Program-made: the position numbers and the translations under genes | NCBI RefSeq assembly: GCF_020880975.1 | Contig: NZ_JAJIWP010000003.1 | Coordinates: 682,001-746,000 of the forward strand | Origin: Mucilaginibacter sp. UR6-1 | GTDB taxonomy: Bacteria > Bacteroidota > Bacteroidia > Sphingobacteriales > Sphingobacteriaceae | Direction of reading: 5' to 3' | Length of the DNA stretch: 64,000 bases | Shown: positions 25,579 through 33,222 of the stretch, piece after piece | Position numbering within the stretch: the first letter of the stretch is position 1 | How the letters are laid out: each line of letters starts with the position of its first letter | Notes under the pieces: generated by a model | Told to the model about the DNA's origin: nothing | What the model saw: the letters and a program-made list of their open reading frames with translations, nothing else | Database searches by the model: none

Positions 25579-26991
25579 ATGCGATACACAAAAGTAAAAT
25601 CCATTTTCTCACTTCTTTTTGTGCTGATATTGCCTGTAGCTTTGCGCGCGCAATCAAACAATAGTGCATCAGGCAGTAACCTCAATAAATTGCAGCAGCA
25701 GTTTGTTGACCTCCGTTTCGGTATGTTCATCCACTTTAACATGCCAACATACTGGAATGCCGACTGGCCTGACCCGGAAGCTTCGCCCGCGCTGTTCAAT
25801 CCTAAAAAACTGAATGCCGATCAGTGGGCCAAGGCGGCTAAGTCAGCCAACATGACTTATGGTTGCTTAACCACCAAGCACCACAGCGGTTTTTGTATTT
25901 GGGATACCAAAAGCACCGATTATAGCGTGATGAACAGTCCGTACAAAAAGGACGTGGTAAAGCAATTTACTGATGCCTTCCGTGCCAACGGCTTAAAGGT
26001 GATGCTGTATTACTCTATTTTAGATACGCACCACAAGATTCGCCCGCACCAGATTGAGCCGCAGGATATCGAGATGATCAAAACCCAGTTGACCGAGCTT
26101 TTAACTAAATATGGTAAGATTGAAGCCCTGATTATTGATGGCTGGGATGCGCCATGGTCGCGTATATCATATGACGATGTGCCGTTTGAAGATATTTATA
26201 ACCTGATTAAAAAACTACAGCCCGAGTGTTTAGTGATGGATTTGAACGGTGCCAAATATCCGGGTGATGGTTTGTATTATACTGATATAAAGACTTACGA
26301 AATGGGAGCAGGCCAGCGCATGGCTAAGGATGTTAAGCGTATGCCAACCCTGGCTTGTTTGCCAATAAACAGTGCCTGGTTCTGGAAAGAGGATTTCCCG
26401 ACCGTGCCGGTGCGTGAGCCGCAAAAAATAGTAAACGAACTGATCAAACCCCTGAACGAGGCAAGCTGTAACTTCATCCTGAACGTTGCGCCAAACCGCG
26501 ATGGCCTGATTGACGATAATGCCCTGGCCAGCCTGAAAGAGGTAGGCAAGTTGTGGAAGAACGACGGCCCTACTACCAAACTTTCGCCGTTGGAAGACCC
26601 GATCATTGCCAGCAATATCGCTAAAAACGCGCCCGCCAACTCAAGCTGGAGCGATGACATGAACATAATGGATTTTGCCAATGATGATGATTATGGCTCA
26701 TCATGGCAATCAAACCCGCGTGTAAAGGAGCCCTGGTTCGAGATTGATTTTAAGAAGGACAGGTCATTCAACACCATCGTGGTATTCGAGTCAAAAGCCA
26801 ACATCAACAAATACAAACTGCAATACTGGGATGGCGCCGCCTGGAAACAGATATTCAGCGGAGATAATGCCGAGCGTGTAAAACTCCATCGTTTTGCCCG
26901 CGTTTGGGGCAGCAAAGTGCGCATCCAGATAGAAGGCTCTAAAGAAAACCCATCAATAGCCGAATTCCAGGTTTTTGATGAAAGGAGATAG
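25579..26991 (+). CDS. Alpha-L-fucosidase (GH29) with C-terminal F5/8 type C domain
   Basis: A 470-residue exported fucosidase. The signal peptide ends LPVALRAQS. The GH29 barrel (about residues 35-345) contains RFGMFIHFNMPTYW, KHHSGFCIWDT and the nucleophile Asp187 in LIIDGWDAPW. The C-terminal approximately 120 residues (DFANDDDYGSSWQS to IAEFQVFDERR) look like a discoidin/CBM32-type sugar-binding domain. It removes terminal L-fucose from glycans in the periplasm. It is a single gene facing the convergent M50/TPR gene. Confidence 0.92.
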   Translation: MRYTKVKSIFSLLFVLILPVALRAQSNNSASGSNLNKLQQQFVDLRFGMFIHFNMPTYWNADWPDPEASPALFNPKKLNADQWAKAAKSANMTYGCLTTKHHSGFCIWDTKSTDYSVMNSPYKKDVVKQFTDAFRANGLKVMLYYSILDTHHKIRPHQIEPQDIEMIKTQLTELLTKYGKIEALIIDGWDAPWSRISYDDVPFEDIYNLIKKLQPECLVMDLNGAKYPGDGLYYTDIKTYEMGAGQRMAKDVKRMPTLACLPINSAWFWKEDFPTVPVREPQKIVNELIKPLNEASCNFILNVAPNRDGLIDDNALASLKEVGKLWKNDGPTTKLSPLEDPIIASNIAKNAPANSSWSDDMNIMDFANDDDYGSSWQSNPRVKEPWFEIDFKKDRSFNTIVVFESKANINKYKLQYWDGAAWKQIFSGDNAERVKLHRFARVWGSKVRIQIEGSKENPSIAEFQVFDERR

Positions 26992-26994
26992 ATT

Positions 26995-28134
26995 TTAATC
27001 AGATAGCTGGGTAATGTAATCATCTACATCTACCCAGCTATCTAATTTTTTAGCCTTATCAAAATTCTCCCTTGCTTTAGTAAGATCATCGATCTTCATA
27101 TAATAAATACCCAAAGCTTTGTACATATAAGCATTATCGTCCCCTCCGTATTCAAAGCATTTATCAATTAATGCTTTTCCTTCTTCAAGCTCATTCTGCA
27201 TAATTTTACTGTAACCCAAGTATCCGTAGGGATTAAAATCATCAGGCATATCACTTATCAACTTTAGCAATTTTTTATCTGCTAAGGTATATTGCCCGGC
27301 AATAATCATTTCAAACGCTAAATTCAAAGAGGCAAACCTATAAGTAGCAGGATAGCTTAACGCCTGATTGTAATAACCAATAGCTGTTTCGCTATCCCTG
27401 GTGATCGAGTTTATATATCCTAATGATATAAGATCGTGTTCTGTCAGATTCGGCTGATTTTTAAATTGATGATATATTTTTAATGCGTTTTCAATATCAC
27501 GTAGTGCACAATAACTGATAAATAAAGGGCGTAGAATATTTATTTCATCAGGATAACGATTGTTGGCAATTTCAAAATGATTTATAGCATCGCTGAAATC
27601 GTTTTTTCCAAATGCTTTCCGGCCCTCTGAATAATAGTTGTATACTTTACTTAATTTAATTGTAGAAATTATCAGGCGGCCATCAGTGTTTGCTCTTCCA
27701 TTATTCGATAATAAATTATAGTAAGCTATAATCAAAGCATAAACTAATAAAACAATACTAAACAGTTTTATACCACCATGCCAATCTAATCCGAATGCGG
27801 CAAATAGTAAAATAAACGATAGAAACAAGGTTAATAGATTACCTGCCAACAGGATAAATATCTCTTTTTTATAATTAAATTCATACTCACTGCTTGAGCA
27901 TGAGCCGCAACAGGTTATAAATGCCTTACCGATTATGTTAAAATGAAGTTTGCCTAATTTAAAGCGCAAAGCCTTTTTAGGCTTTTCTTGCGAACCTATA
28001 TTGATGATGATCTCATCCGGCTTAGTAAGAATAAGATAAGCCAGCGCGTGTCCTAATTCATGTGTTGTTACAATAAGAAATGTGCATAAGGAATAGCCAA
28101 TAAAAATAAGGCCGATAATATATAAGGTAGCCAT
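26995..28134 (-). CDS. M50-like membrane metalloprotease fused to TPR repeats
   Basis: 379 residues from the ATG complementary to 28132-28134; an in-frame GTG at 28161 overlaps the stop of the upstream LytTR gene and is an alternative start. The N-terminus is a transmembrane helix that carries the zinc motif HELGH (His25-Glu26-His29). Two more hydrophobic segments follow, then NLLSNNGRANTDG, which resembles the second M50 metal-binding motif ending in DG. Residues about 170-375 are a run of TPR-like repeats (FSDAINHFEIANNRYPDE, SETAIGYYNQAL, LTKARENFDKAKKLD). A Cys cluster, CCGSCSSSE, sits between the helices. The gene is visibly AT-richer than its neighbours. Inferred role: regulated intramembrane or membrane-proximal proteolysis tied to the two-component pair upstream. 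Confidence 0.8.
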   Translation of the reverse strand: MATLYIIGLIFIGYSLCTFLIVTTHELGHALAYLILTKPDEIIINIGSQEKPKKALRFKLGKLHFNIIGKAFITCCGSCSSSEYEFNYKKEIFILLAGNLLTLFLSFILLFAAFGLDWHGGIKLFSIVLLVYALIIAYYNLLSNNGRANTDGRLIISTIKLSKVYNYYSEGRKAFGKNDFSDAINHFEIANNRYPDEINILRPLFISYCALRDIENALKIYHQFKNQPNLTEHDLISLGYINSITRDSETAIGYYNQALSYPATYRFASLNLAFEMIIAGQYTLADKKLLKLISDMPDDFNPYGYLGYSKIMQNELEEGKALIDKCFEYGGDDNAYMYKALGIYYMKIDDLTKARENFDKAKKLDSWVDVDDYITQLSD

Positions 28135-28160
28135 CGTCCTAATATACAATTGAATTGTCA

Positions 28161-28889
28161 CTAAAAAAACAACTGCTCCGCTTTTAACTTCTTCTGTACA
28201 TCCTGCTTATAATTGCGGCCGATGGGTAGCTCATGGCCGTTAACTTCGAGGCTGTAGGCGTAAAAGGAGTTGATTTTTGATAGCGATACAATAAATGAGC
28301 GATGGATGCGCACAAAATATCGGTCGGGCAGCATCTCCTCTAAAAAGCTTATTTTTTGCTTGCTGATGTATACCTGGTCGGCTGTAATCACCTTTACATA
28401 ATCGCGTATGCTTTCTATCCATAAAATGGCGTTTATGTTCAGCTTGATGGTTTTGCGGTCAACCTTGATATATAAAAACGCTTCCTGATCGCCGATGGGT
28501 GTTTCGTGGGAAAGGCGTGTGGTGGCGCGGTTGTCATATAATTGGTAAACCTTATCCATGGCACGCAAAAAGCGGTCGAAGGATATGGGTTTCAGCAGGT
28601 AATCCACCGCGTCCAACTCAAAACCTTCCAGCGCGTACTCGCTGTAGGCGGTGGTAAATATGGTTTTAGGGCGATTTTTTAGGCTGCGCAAAAAGTCGGT
28701 ACCATTAAGGCCGGGCATCTTAATATCCAAAAACATCAGGTCGACAGGTTTTTGCTGCAGTATCTGGAAGGCCTGCATGGCATTGCCGCATTTGCCCGCA
28801 ACCTCAACATCGCTAAAATTTTGCAGGTAACTGCTTATGATCTCTATGGCATGCGGTTCATCATCAACTATAAGTGTACGTATTTTCAT
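28161..28889 (-). CDS. LytTR family response regulator
   Basis: A 242-residue response regulator. The receiver domain (residues 1-120) has the acidic pair DDEPHA, the phospho-acceptor Asp55 in MFLDIKMPG, the Thr/Ser switch FTTAYSEYALEG and Lys in DYLLKPIS. The LytTR DNA-binding domain (about 140-242) contains ILWIESIRDYVKV and FVRIHRSFIVSLSKI. It probably controls genes by binding direct repeats upstream of them. It overlaps the kinase gene by 26 bp and is followed without a gap by the M50-TPR gene. Confidence 0.95.
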   Translation of the reverse strand: MKIRTLIVDDEPHAIEIISSYLQNFSDVEVAGKCGNAMQAFQILQQKPVDLMFLDIKMPGLNGTDFLRSLKNRPKTIFTTAYSEYALEGFELDAVDYLLKPISFDRFLRAMDKVYQLYDNRATTRLSHETPIGDQEAFLYIKVDRKTIKLNINAILWIESIRDYVKVITADQVYISKQKISFLEEMLPDRYFVRIHRSFIVSLSKINSFYAYSLEVNGHELPIGRNYKQDVQKKLKAEQLFF

Positions 28890-29988
28890 GTGGTTGGGCA
28901 GTAGGTATGGCTTGCTGGCGGCGTATAAGCGTTAGTTCAAGCACAATTAAAAAAGCTTCATCATCATCCAGAATTTTAAGGCTATGCTGCCGCGGGTACA
29001 AAAGCTCAAGCCGCTTTTTTACGTTTTGCAAGCCTATGTTGCCAAAATGCCTGTCCGCATTGCTCTTAACCTGTTCCGGTTTACTATTAGACGCTTTAAT
29101 TTTTAATACGTTACCATTAACCGATAAATTGATGTTGATCCAGTTATGGCCAAGCTTTTCGCTGGCGCCATGTTTAAAGGTATTTTCAATAAATGGCAGC
29201 AGCAACAGGGGCGCAATGTACAAGCCGTCAAGGTTGCCGGTAATGTTAAAGGTAAGGTCAAGCCGTTCTTCGTAGCGTAATTGTTCAAGGTCGGTGTAAT
29301 GTTTCAGCATACTTACCTCATTGCTTAAAGACACCAGGTCGGTATTGCACTCATACAGCATATACCGCAGCATTTCAGACAGGCCAAGCACCGCGTTTGA
29401 TGATTTGGGCGAATTTTGCAGCGTAAGCGAATACAAATTGTTAAGCGTATTGAACAGAAAATGCGGATGCAACTGCCCTTTCAGCGCATCCAGTTCGGCT
29501 TTAAGCGCAGCCTGCTTACGCTCATGCCACATCTTAAAATATTTTACACCTATACCAAAGCAGGCCACCAGGTTAAGGCTTTTAAAAGCGTTGAAAAAAT
29601 AAACCGGGTGCAAAAATAGCTTACTCAGCGGCTCCCCGTCGTACGGGTCATTAAATTTGCCCAGGTAATGTTTAGCCAGGTAGGGGTAAGCAATAACTAT
29701 ATCCACAAACCTTGATGTAAGGCCCAGTATAATGTTGGTAAGTATCAGCAGCAAGCCAAACTGAACGTATTTGCCGGTGAGCAGGTAGCGCGGTATAAGC
29801 CAGTAGCCAATAGCATAAAACAATGCTATGTGTACCGGCATAAAAAACACATTGTTGTGCAGTGCTATTTGCCAGGTGCTTTTAAACGAGTACATCATCA
29901 CAAAAAATGATGATACTGCCAGCCAGAATGCTCCATGCTGCACCCACCTGTTACCTGCCAAAGCTGATAAGTTTACACCCTTTGCCAT
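28864..29988 (-). CDS. LytS/YehU-type sensor histidine kinase
   Basis: A 374-residue membrane histidine kinase. Four hydrophobic segments (about residues 20-35, 48-65, 76-100, 130-150) form the sensor. The kinase core has GQLHPHFLFNTLNNLYSL with phospho-acceptor His176, the N-box LLPFIENTFKHG and G-box GNIGLQNVKKRLELLY. It phosphorylates the LytTR regulator encoded directly downstream (26-bp overlap). The signal is unknown. The gene is preceded by a 229-bp gap facing the divergent small exported protein. Confidence 0.94.
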   Translation of the reverse strand: MAKGVNLSALAGNRWVQHGAFWLAVSSFFVMMYSFKSTWQIALHNNVFFMPVHIALFYAIGYWLIPRYLLTGKYVQFGLLLILTNIILGLTSRFVDIVIAYPYLAKHYLGKFNDPYDGEPLSKLFLHPVYFFNAFKSLNLVACFGIGVKYFKMWHERKQAALKAELDALKGQLHPHFLFNTLNNLYSLTLQNSPKSSNAVLGLSEMLRYMLYECNTDLVSLSNEVSMLKHYTDLEQLRYEERLDLTFNITGNLDGLYIAPLLLLPFIENTFKHGASEKLGHNWININLSVNGNVLKIKASNSKPEQVKSNADRHFGNIGLQNVKKRLELLYPRQHSLKILDDDEAFLIVLELTLIRRQQAIPTAQPHENTYTYS

Positions 29989-30217
29989 GTACTAAATTAC
30001 TTCAAAAAAATTGATGTATAAACCTATGGCCGACGAAACGCAGACTAAACATGACAAACAGCATCCATCAGTACATCAATGGTAATAATATACGGATAGA
30101 TGGCTTTTGCGCGGCTTTTTAGTCAGCTTATAGTGCCCTGGGGTATGAGTATCGTACCTGCTTTATTAAGGTAGGAGGAGCATTTAGTTTTGAGGCATAA
30201 AATTTAAATACATCACA

Positions 30218-30526
30218 ATGAAAAAGTTAATACTTGTAATGGCTGTAACAGTTATGGCCCTTACTCAAAGCATAGCACAAAACAAGGCCGACTCGCTGCA
30301 AGGCTACTGGGTTATTGAAAGCAATGTTAAAACACCCAAACTCAATACGGTTAAGTTTTATAATGATAACCACCACCTGGTGTACCAGGAAACGGTGAAC
30401 GCCAAAATAAAGCTAAGCGATAAAAAGGTGCAAAAGGCACTTAATAAAATACTGACGGTAATGGTAAACCAGCGCCGCTACACAGCCGATCAGGAATTAC
30501 TCAGCATCTACCTTGCAAAACAATAA
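30218..30526 (+). CDS. Small exported protein of unknown function
   Basis: 102 residues: signal peptide MKKLILVMAVTVMALTQSIAQ, then a mature part of about 80 residues starting ADSLQGYWVIESNVKTPKL, with a beta-strand-rich start and a basic helix (KIKLSDKKVQKALNKIL). The start resembles lipocalin-like or DUF4488-like small periplasmic proteins (GYWVIE strand), but it is too short to assign. It is divergent from the LytS operon, so it could be one of its targets; this is inference. It ends in a clear terminator. Confidence 0.75.
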   Translation: MKKLILVMAVTVMALTQSIAQNKADSLQGYWVIESNVKTPKLNTVKFYNDNHHLVYQETVNAKIKLSDKKVQKALNKILTVMVNQRRYTADQELLSIYLAKQ

Positions 30527-30544
30527 ATAAAAAAAGTCAGCAAT

Positions 30545-30575
30545 GCCCCGTATAGTAGCGGGGCTTGTTGTTTTT
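30545..30575 (+). terminator. Terminator between two convergent genes
   Basis: GCCCCG (30545-30550) / CGGGGC (30559-30564), loop of 8 nt, tail TTGTTGTTTTT that runs into the end of the phosphodiesterase gene. Confidence 0.8.
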
Positions 30576-31467
30576 ACTTTTTCTGGTAGCTGCCAAACAG
30601 TTCAACCAAAATGTCCGGATTGTCGGATATAATGCCATCCACCTTTATGGCGGCTAACTGTTTCATGGCCTCGGCATCGTTCACTGTCCAGGGTATCACT
30701 TTAACACCGGCCGCGTGCGCGTCATTCACAAAAGTGGCATCTATCTGCTTATATTCCGGGCTGATGATGGGCGGCTTAAAGCCCAGCTTATCAATATTTT
30801 GCTGAAAGGTGTTTTTGTTTGATACCAGGTAGGCCAGCACTACTTTCGGGTATTTGCCGTGCAGGTATTGCAGCGGGCGCTCATCAAACGATTGTATGTT
30901 GCAGCGGTTCAGTAAATTTTTTTGTTTTACGATGGCCATTACCTTTTCGGCAATTACGTCAGGGGTAGGATGTTCTACATTATCACCTTTGGGCGAGCAT
31001 TTTATCTCGATGTTATAATAAACCGGTTTCAGGTGCTTGGCTTTTGTGTATTTATCCACCGCGTCTATCATTTCGGTCAGCAGCGGTTTGTAGGTACGCA
31101 TCTTTTTTTGCGCGGTGAAACCGGCGTGAACTTTGGTGCCGCTATCGTATTTGCGGATACTGTCATAAGGCATGGTATACAAAAGCAGGCTCTTTTGCTC
31201 CGCTTTGCTGATCTCGCTGCCATCAGGTTTCAACATAAAATCGGCATTCATATACGTATCGTGCGATACCACTACCTGCCCGTCCTTTGATATTACCACG
31301 TCCAGTTCCATAGTACGTGCACCCAGGTCTACGGCATGTATCATGGCTTGGATAGAGTTTTCTGGCATCAGGGCGCGGCCGCCACGGTGTGCCTGCAGGT
31401 CAATGCTGTTTTGTGCCGATGCGGACAGCAGGCTACAGCTTAAAAGCACAGAAAGCAAGTATTTCAT
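30574..31467 (-). CDS. Glycerophosphodiester phosphodiesterase
   Basis: A 297-residue exported GDPD-family enzyme that splits glycerophosphodiesters into glycerol-3-phosphate and an alcohol. The start at the ATG complementary to 31465-31467 gives signal peptide MKYLLSVLLSCSLLSASAQ. The conserved catalytic segment AHRGGRALMPENSIQAM is present, then TMELDVVISKDGQVVVSHD, with the paired Glu/Asp metal ligands and catalytic His. The end includes GVKVIPWTVND and DGIISDNPDIL. It is periplasmic. The longer frame to 31515 is rejected because it hides the signal peptide. Confidence 0.93.
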   Translation of the reverse strand: MKYLLSVLLSCSLLSASAQNSIDLQAHRGGRALMPENSIQAMIHAVDLGARTMELDVVISKDGQVVVSHDTYMNADFMLKPDGSEISKAEQKSLLLYTMPYDSIRKYDSGTKVHAGFTAQKKMRTYKPLLTEMIDAVDKYTKAKHLKPVYYNIEIKCSPKGDNVEHPTPDVIAEKVMAIVKQKNLLNRCNIQSFDERPLQYLHGKYPKVVLAYLVSNKNTFQQNIDKLGFKPPIISPEYKQIDATFVNDAHAAGVKVIPWTVNDAEAMKQLAAIKVDGIISDNPDILVELFGSYQKK

Positions 31468-31659
31468 AAGCCGGGCAATATCCGCTTTTTGTTTTAATGA
31501 TGATAAATAAACCATGTAAAGCTTTTGTTAAGCGTACCTGGCGTGGTTAATAAATTAACCAATTTGTGTGCTATATTAACCTATTGATAGTTTGCATAAT
31601 TTTATAACAAATACTGTAAAAACAGTGTTGTAGCTTTACATAAACCAATATCTGCCTTA

Positions 31660-32472
31660 ATGATAAAAATAACCGCTTCCCTTTTTTTACTGGCGATGCC
31701 GTTAGGCTTGTTCGCCCAACACTCAGTACAAAAACTCTGGCAAACGGATAGCGTACTGGCCACGCCCGAATCTGTACTGCCTGCGGGTAAGGTATTATAT
31801 GTATCGCTTATCAGCGGTAATTCGGGCGCTAAGGATGGCATAGGCGGCGTAGCCAAAGTATCTCCGGATGGGAAAATTATTGATACGGCCTTTGTTACCG
31901 GCTTAAACGCTCCTAAAGGCATGGGCATATATAACAATACCTTGTACGTTGCTGATCTGAGCGAACTGGTATCGGTTGATCTGAAAACCGGTAAGGTTAA
32001 CAAAAAGCTGATCGATGAAAATGCCGGATTAAATGATGTGAGTATTGATGCCAAAGGCGTGATCTATGTATCCGACCCAAAGAATGCCCGTGTATTTCGT
32101 TTTGAGGGCGATAAACAGGAGGTTTATCTGGAGGGATTAAAAGGTGTTAATGGTGTAAAAAGCATCGGTAATAACCTGTACGTACTTACCGCCGATGCCG
32201 CTTACAAGGCCGGCGCCGATAAAAAGCTGACCAAAATATGCGACCTGGAGCATGGCGGCGATGGTATTGAACCTGTTGGTTACGGCGACTTGCTGATCAC
32301 GGCCTGGGTAGGCTACCTGTATTATGTTACCCCGGATGGAAAAAAGCAGGTATTGCTGGATACACATGAAGGCAAAAGCAAAACCGCCGATATTGGGTAC
32401 GATCCTAAAAAGCAAATAATTTATGTGCCTACATTTTTTGGTAACTCAGTAACGGCTTATAAACTTAATTAA
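31660..32472 (+). CDS. Exported beta-propeller (SMP-30/NHL-like) protein
   Basis: 270 residues with signal peptide ASLFLLAMPLGLFAQ. The mature protein has repeated strand units of the six-blade propeller type: APKGMGIYNNTLYVADL, LNDVSIDAKGVIYVSDPKNARVFRF, VKSIGNNLYVLTADA and TADIGYDPKKQIIYVPTFFGN. This fits the SMP-30/gluconolactonase and NHL superfamily, whose members are lactonases or binding proteins; the key acid of lactonases cannot be placed with certainty. Eleven bp separate it from the NTF2-like gene downstream, so they form an operon. Confidence 0.82.
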   Translation: MIKITASLFLLAMPLGLFAQHSVQKLWQTDSVLATPESVLPAGKVLYVSLISGNSGAKDGIGGVAKVSPDGKIIDTAFVTGLNAPKGMGIYNNTLYVADLSELVSVDLKTGKVNKKLIDENAGLNDVSIDAKGVIYVSDPKNARVFRFEGDKQEVYLEGLKGVNGVKSIGNNLYVLTADAAYKAGADKKLTKICDLEHGGDGIEPVGYGDLLITAWVGYLYYVTPDGKKQVLLDTHEGKSKTADIGYDPKKQIIYVPTFFGNSVTAYKLN

Positions 32473-32482
32473 CAGGATAGAT

Positions 32483-32920
32483 ATGAAATTAAAATACGGC
32501 ATACTGGTAGTACTTATTAGCTGGCTAAGTATCAGCATAGCATCAGCGCAAACCCCGGCCCAAAAGCAGGTAGCCGCCGCGGTTGATACACTTTACAAGG
32601 CCATGGTTGATGCCGATAAGGATAAACTGGACAAACTAACCGCGCCCCAATTAAGTTTTGGCCACTCCAGCGGAAAGGTGGAAGATAAAGCGGCGTTTAT
32701 AAATGCGCTTACCAGCGGCGCATCTGATTTTACAAGCATTACTGCCGGTAACCAAACCATAACCATTGTTAAGGATGTAGCCATAGTTAGGCATGTACTT
32801 AATGGTGAGATACTGGATGGCGGTAAGCCGGGCAACGTTAAGCTGGGCATATTGCTGGTATGGAAAAAGCAGCAAAAGCAATGGGTTTTGTTGGCCCGGC
32901 AGGCATATAAGTTACCTTAA
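32483..32920 (+). CDS. Exported NTF2-like (DUF4440-type) protein
   Basis: 145 residues. The signal peptide is GILVVLISWLSISIASAQ. The mature domain has an NTF2/DUF4440 pattern: VDTLYKAMVDADKDKLDKLTAPQLSFGHSSGKVEDKAAFI, followed by strands TITIVKDVAIVRHVLNG and LGILLVWKKQQKQWVLLARQAYKLP. The His-Ser pair in FGHSSG is common in this group. Function is unknown, possibly ligand binding or isomerase-like. It is the second gene of a two-gene operon with the beta-propeller protein. Confidence 0.85.
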   Translation: MKLKYGILVVLISWLSISIASAQTPAQKQVAAAVDTLYKAMVDADKDKLDKLTAPQLSFGHSSGKVEDKAAFINALTSGASDFTSITAGNQTITIVKDVAIVRHVLNGEILDGGKPGNVKLGILLVWKKQQKQWVLLARQAYKLP

Positions 32921-32947
32921 CACTCGCTGTACTATATATATTGCAGG

Positions 32948-32977
32948 GGCACTCCGGTTGGGGTGCCTTTGTTATTT
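32948..32977 (+). terminator. Terminator after the NTF2-like gene
   Basis: GGCACTCC (32948-32955) pairs with GGGGTGCC (32960-32967), one G-U pair, then TTTGTTATTT. Confidence 0.7.
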
Positions 32978-33222
32978 CAGGGCTATTGGCCGATAGTTTT
33001 AACTGCGCAGCTTTTCAGGTTAATATATTACATCAATATGCTATGATACTGAATTTGGGTGACTTAGCTATTGCCTTTATTTGTTCATGCTTATCCAATC
33101 TGTAAAAGGATGAGCCGGGGCTGAGTAATTAGGCCGATTATAAACCAACTGATAATAAATTTTTAATGACTGTTTCGCTAACGCTCCTTGCAGCAAGGGT
33201 TGCGCTATTAATAATTTATTGA
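32978..33222 (+). promoter_or_regulatory. susC upstream region with leader hairpin
   Basis: A non-coding stretch before susC. It contains a 14-bp inverted repeat with one mismatch (AATAAATTTTTAAT at 33154-33167 and ATTAATAATTTATT at 33207-33220). Its loop holds a second perfect hairpin CCTTG-cag-CAAGG (33186-33198). The right arm ends 2 bp before the ATG at 33223, so it could block or expose the start in the mRNA. No clean -33/-7 pair was identified. Confidence 0.45.
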
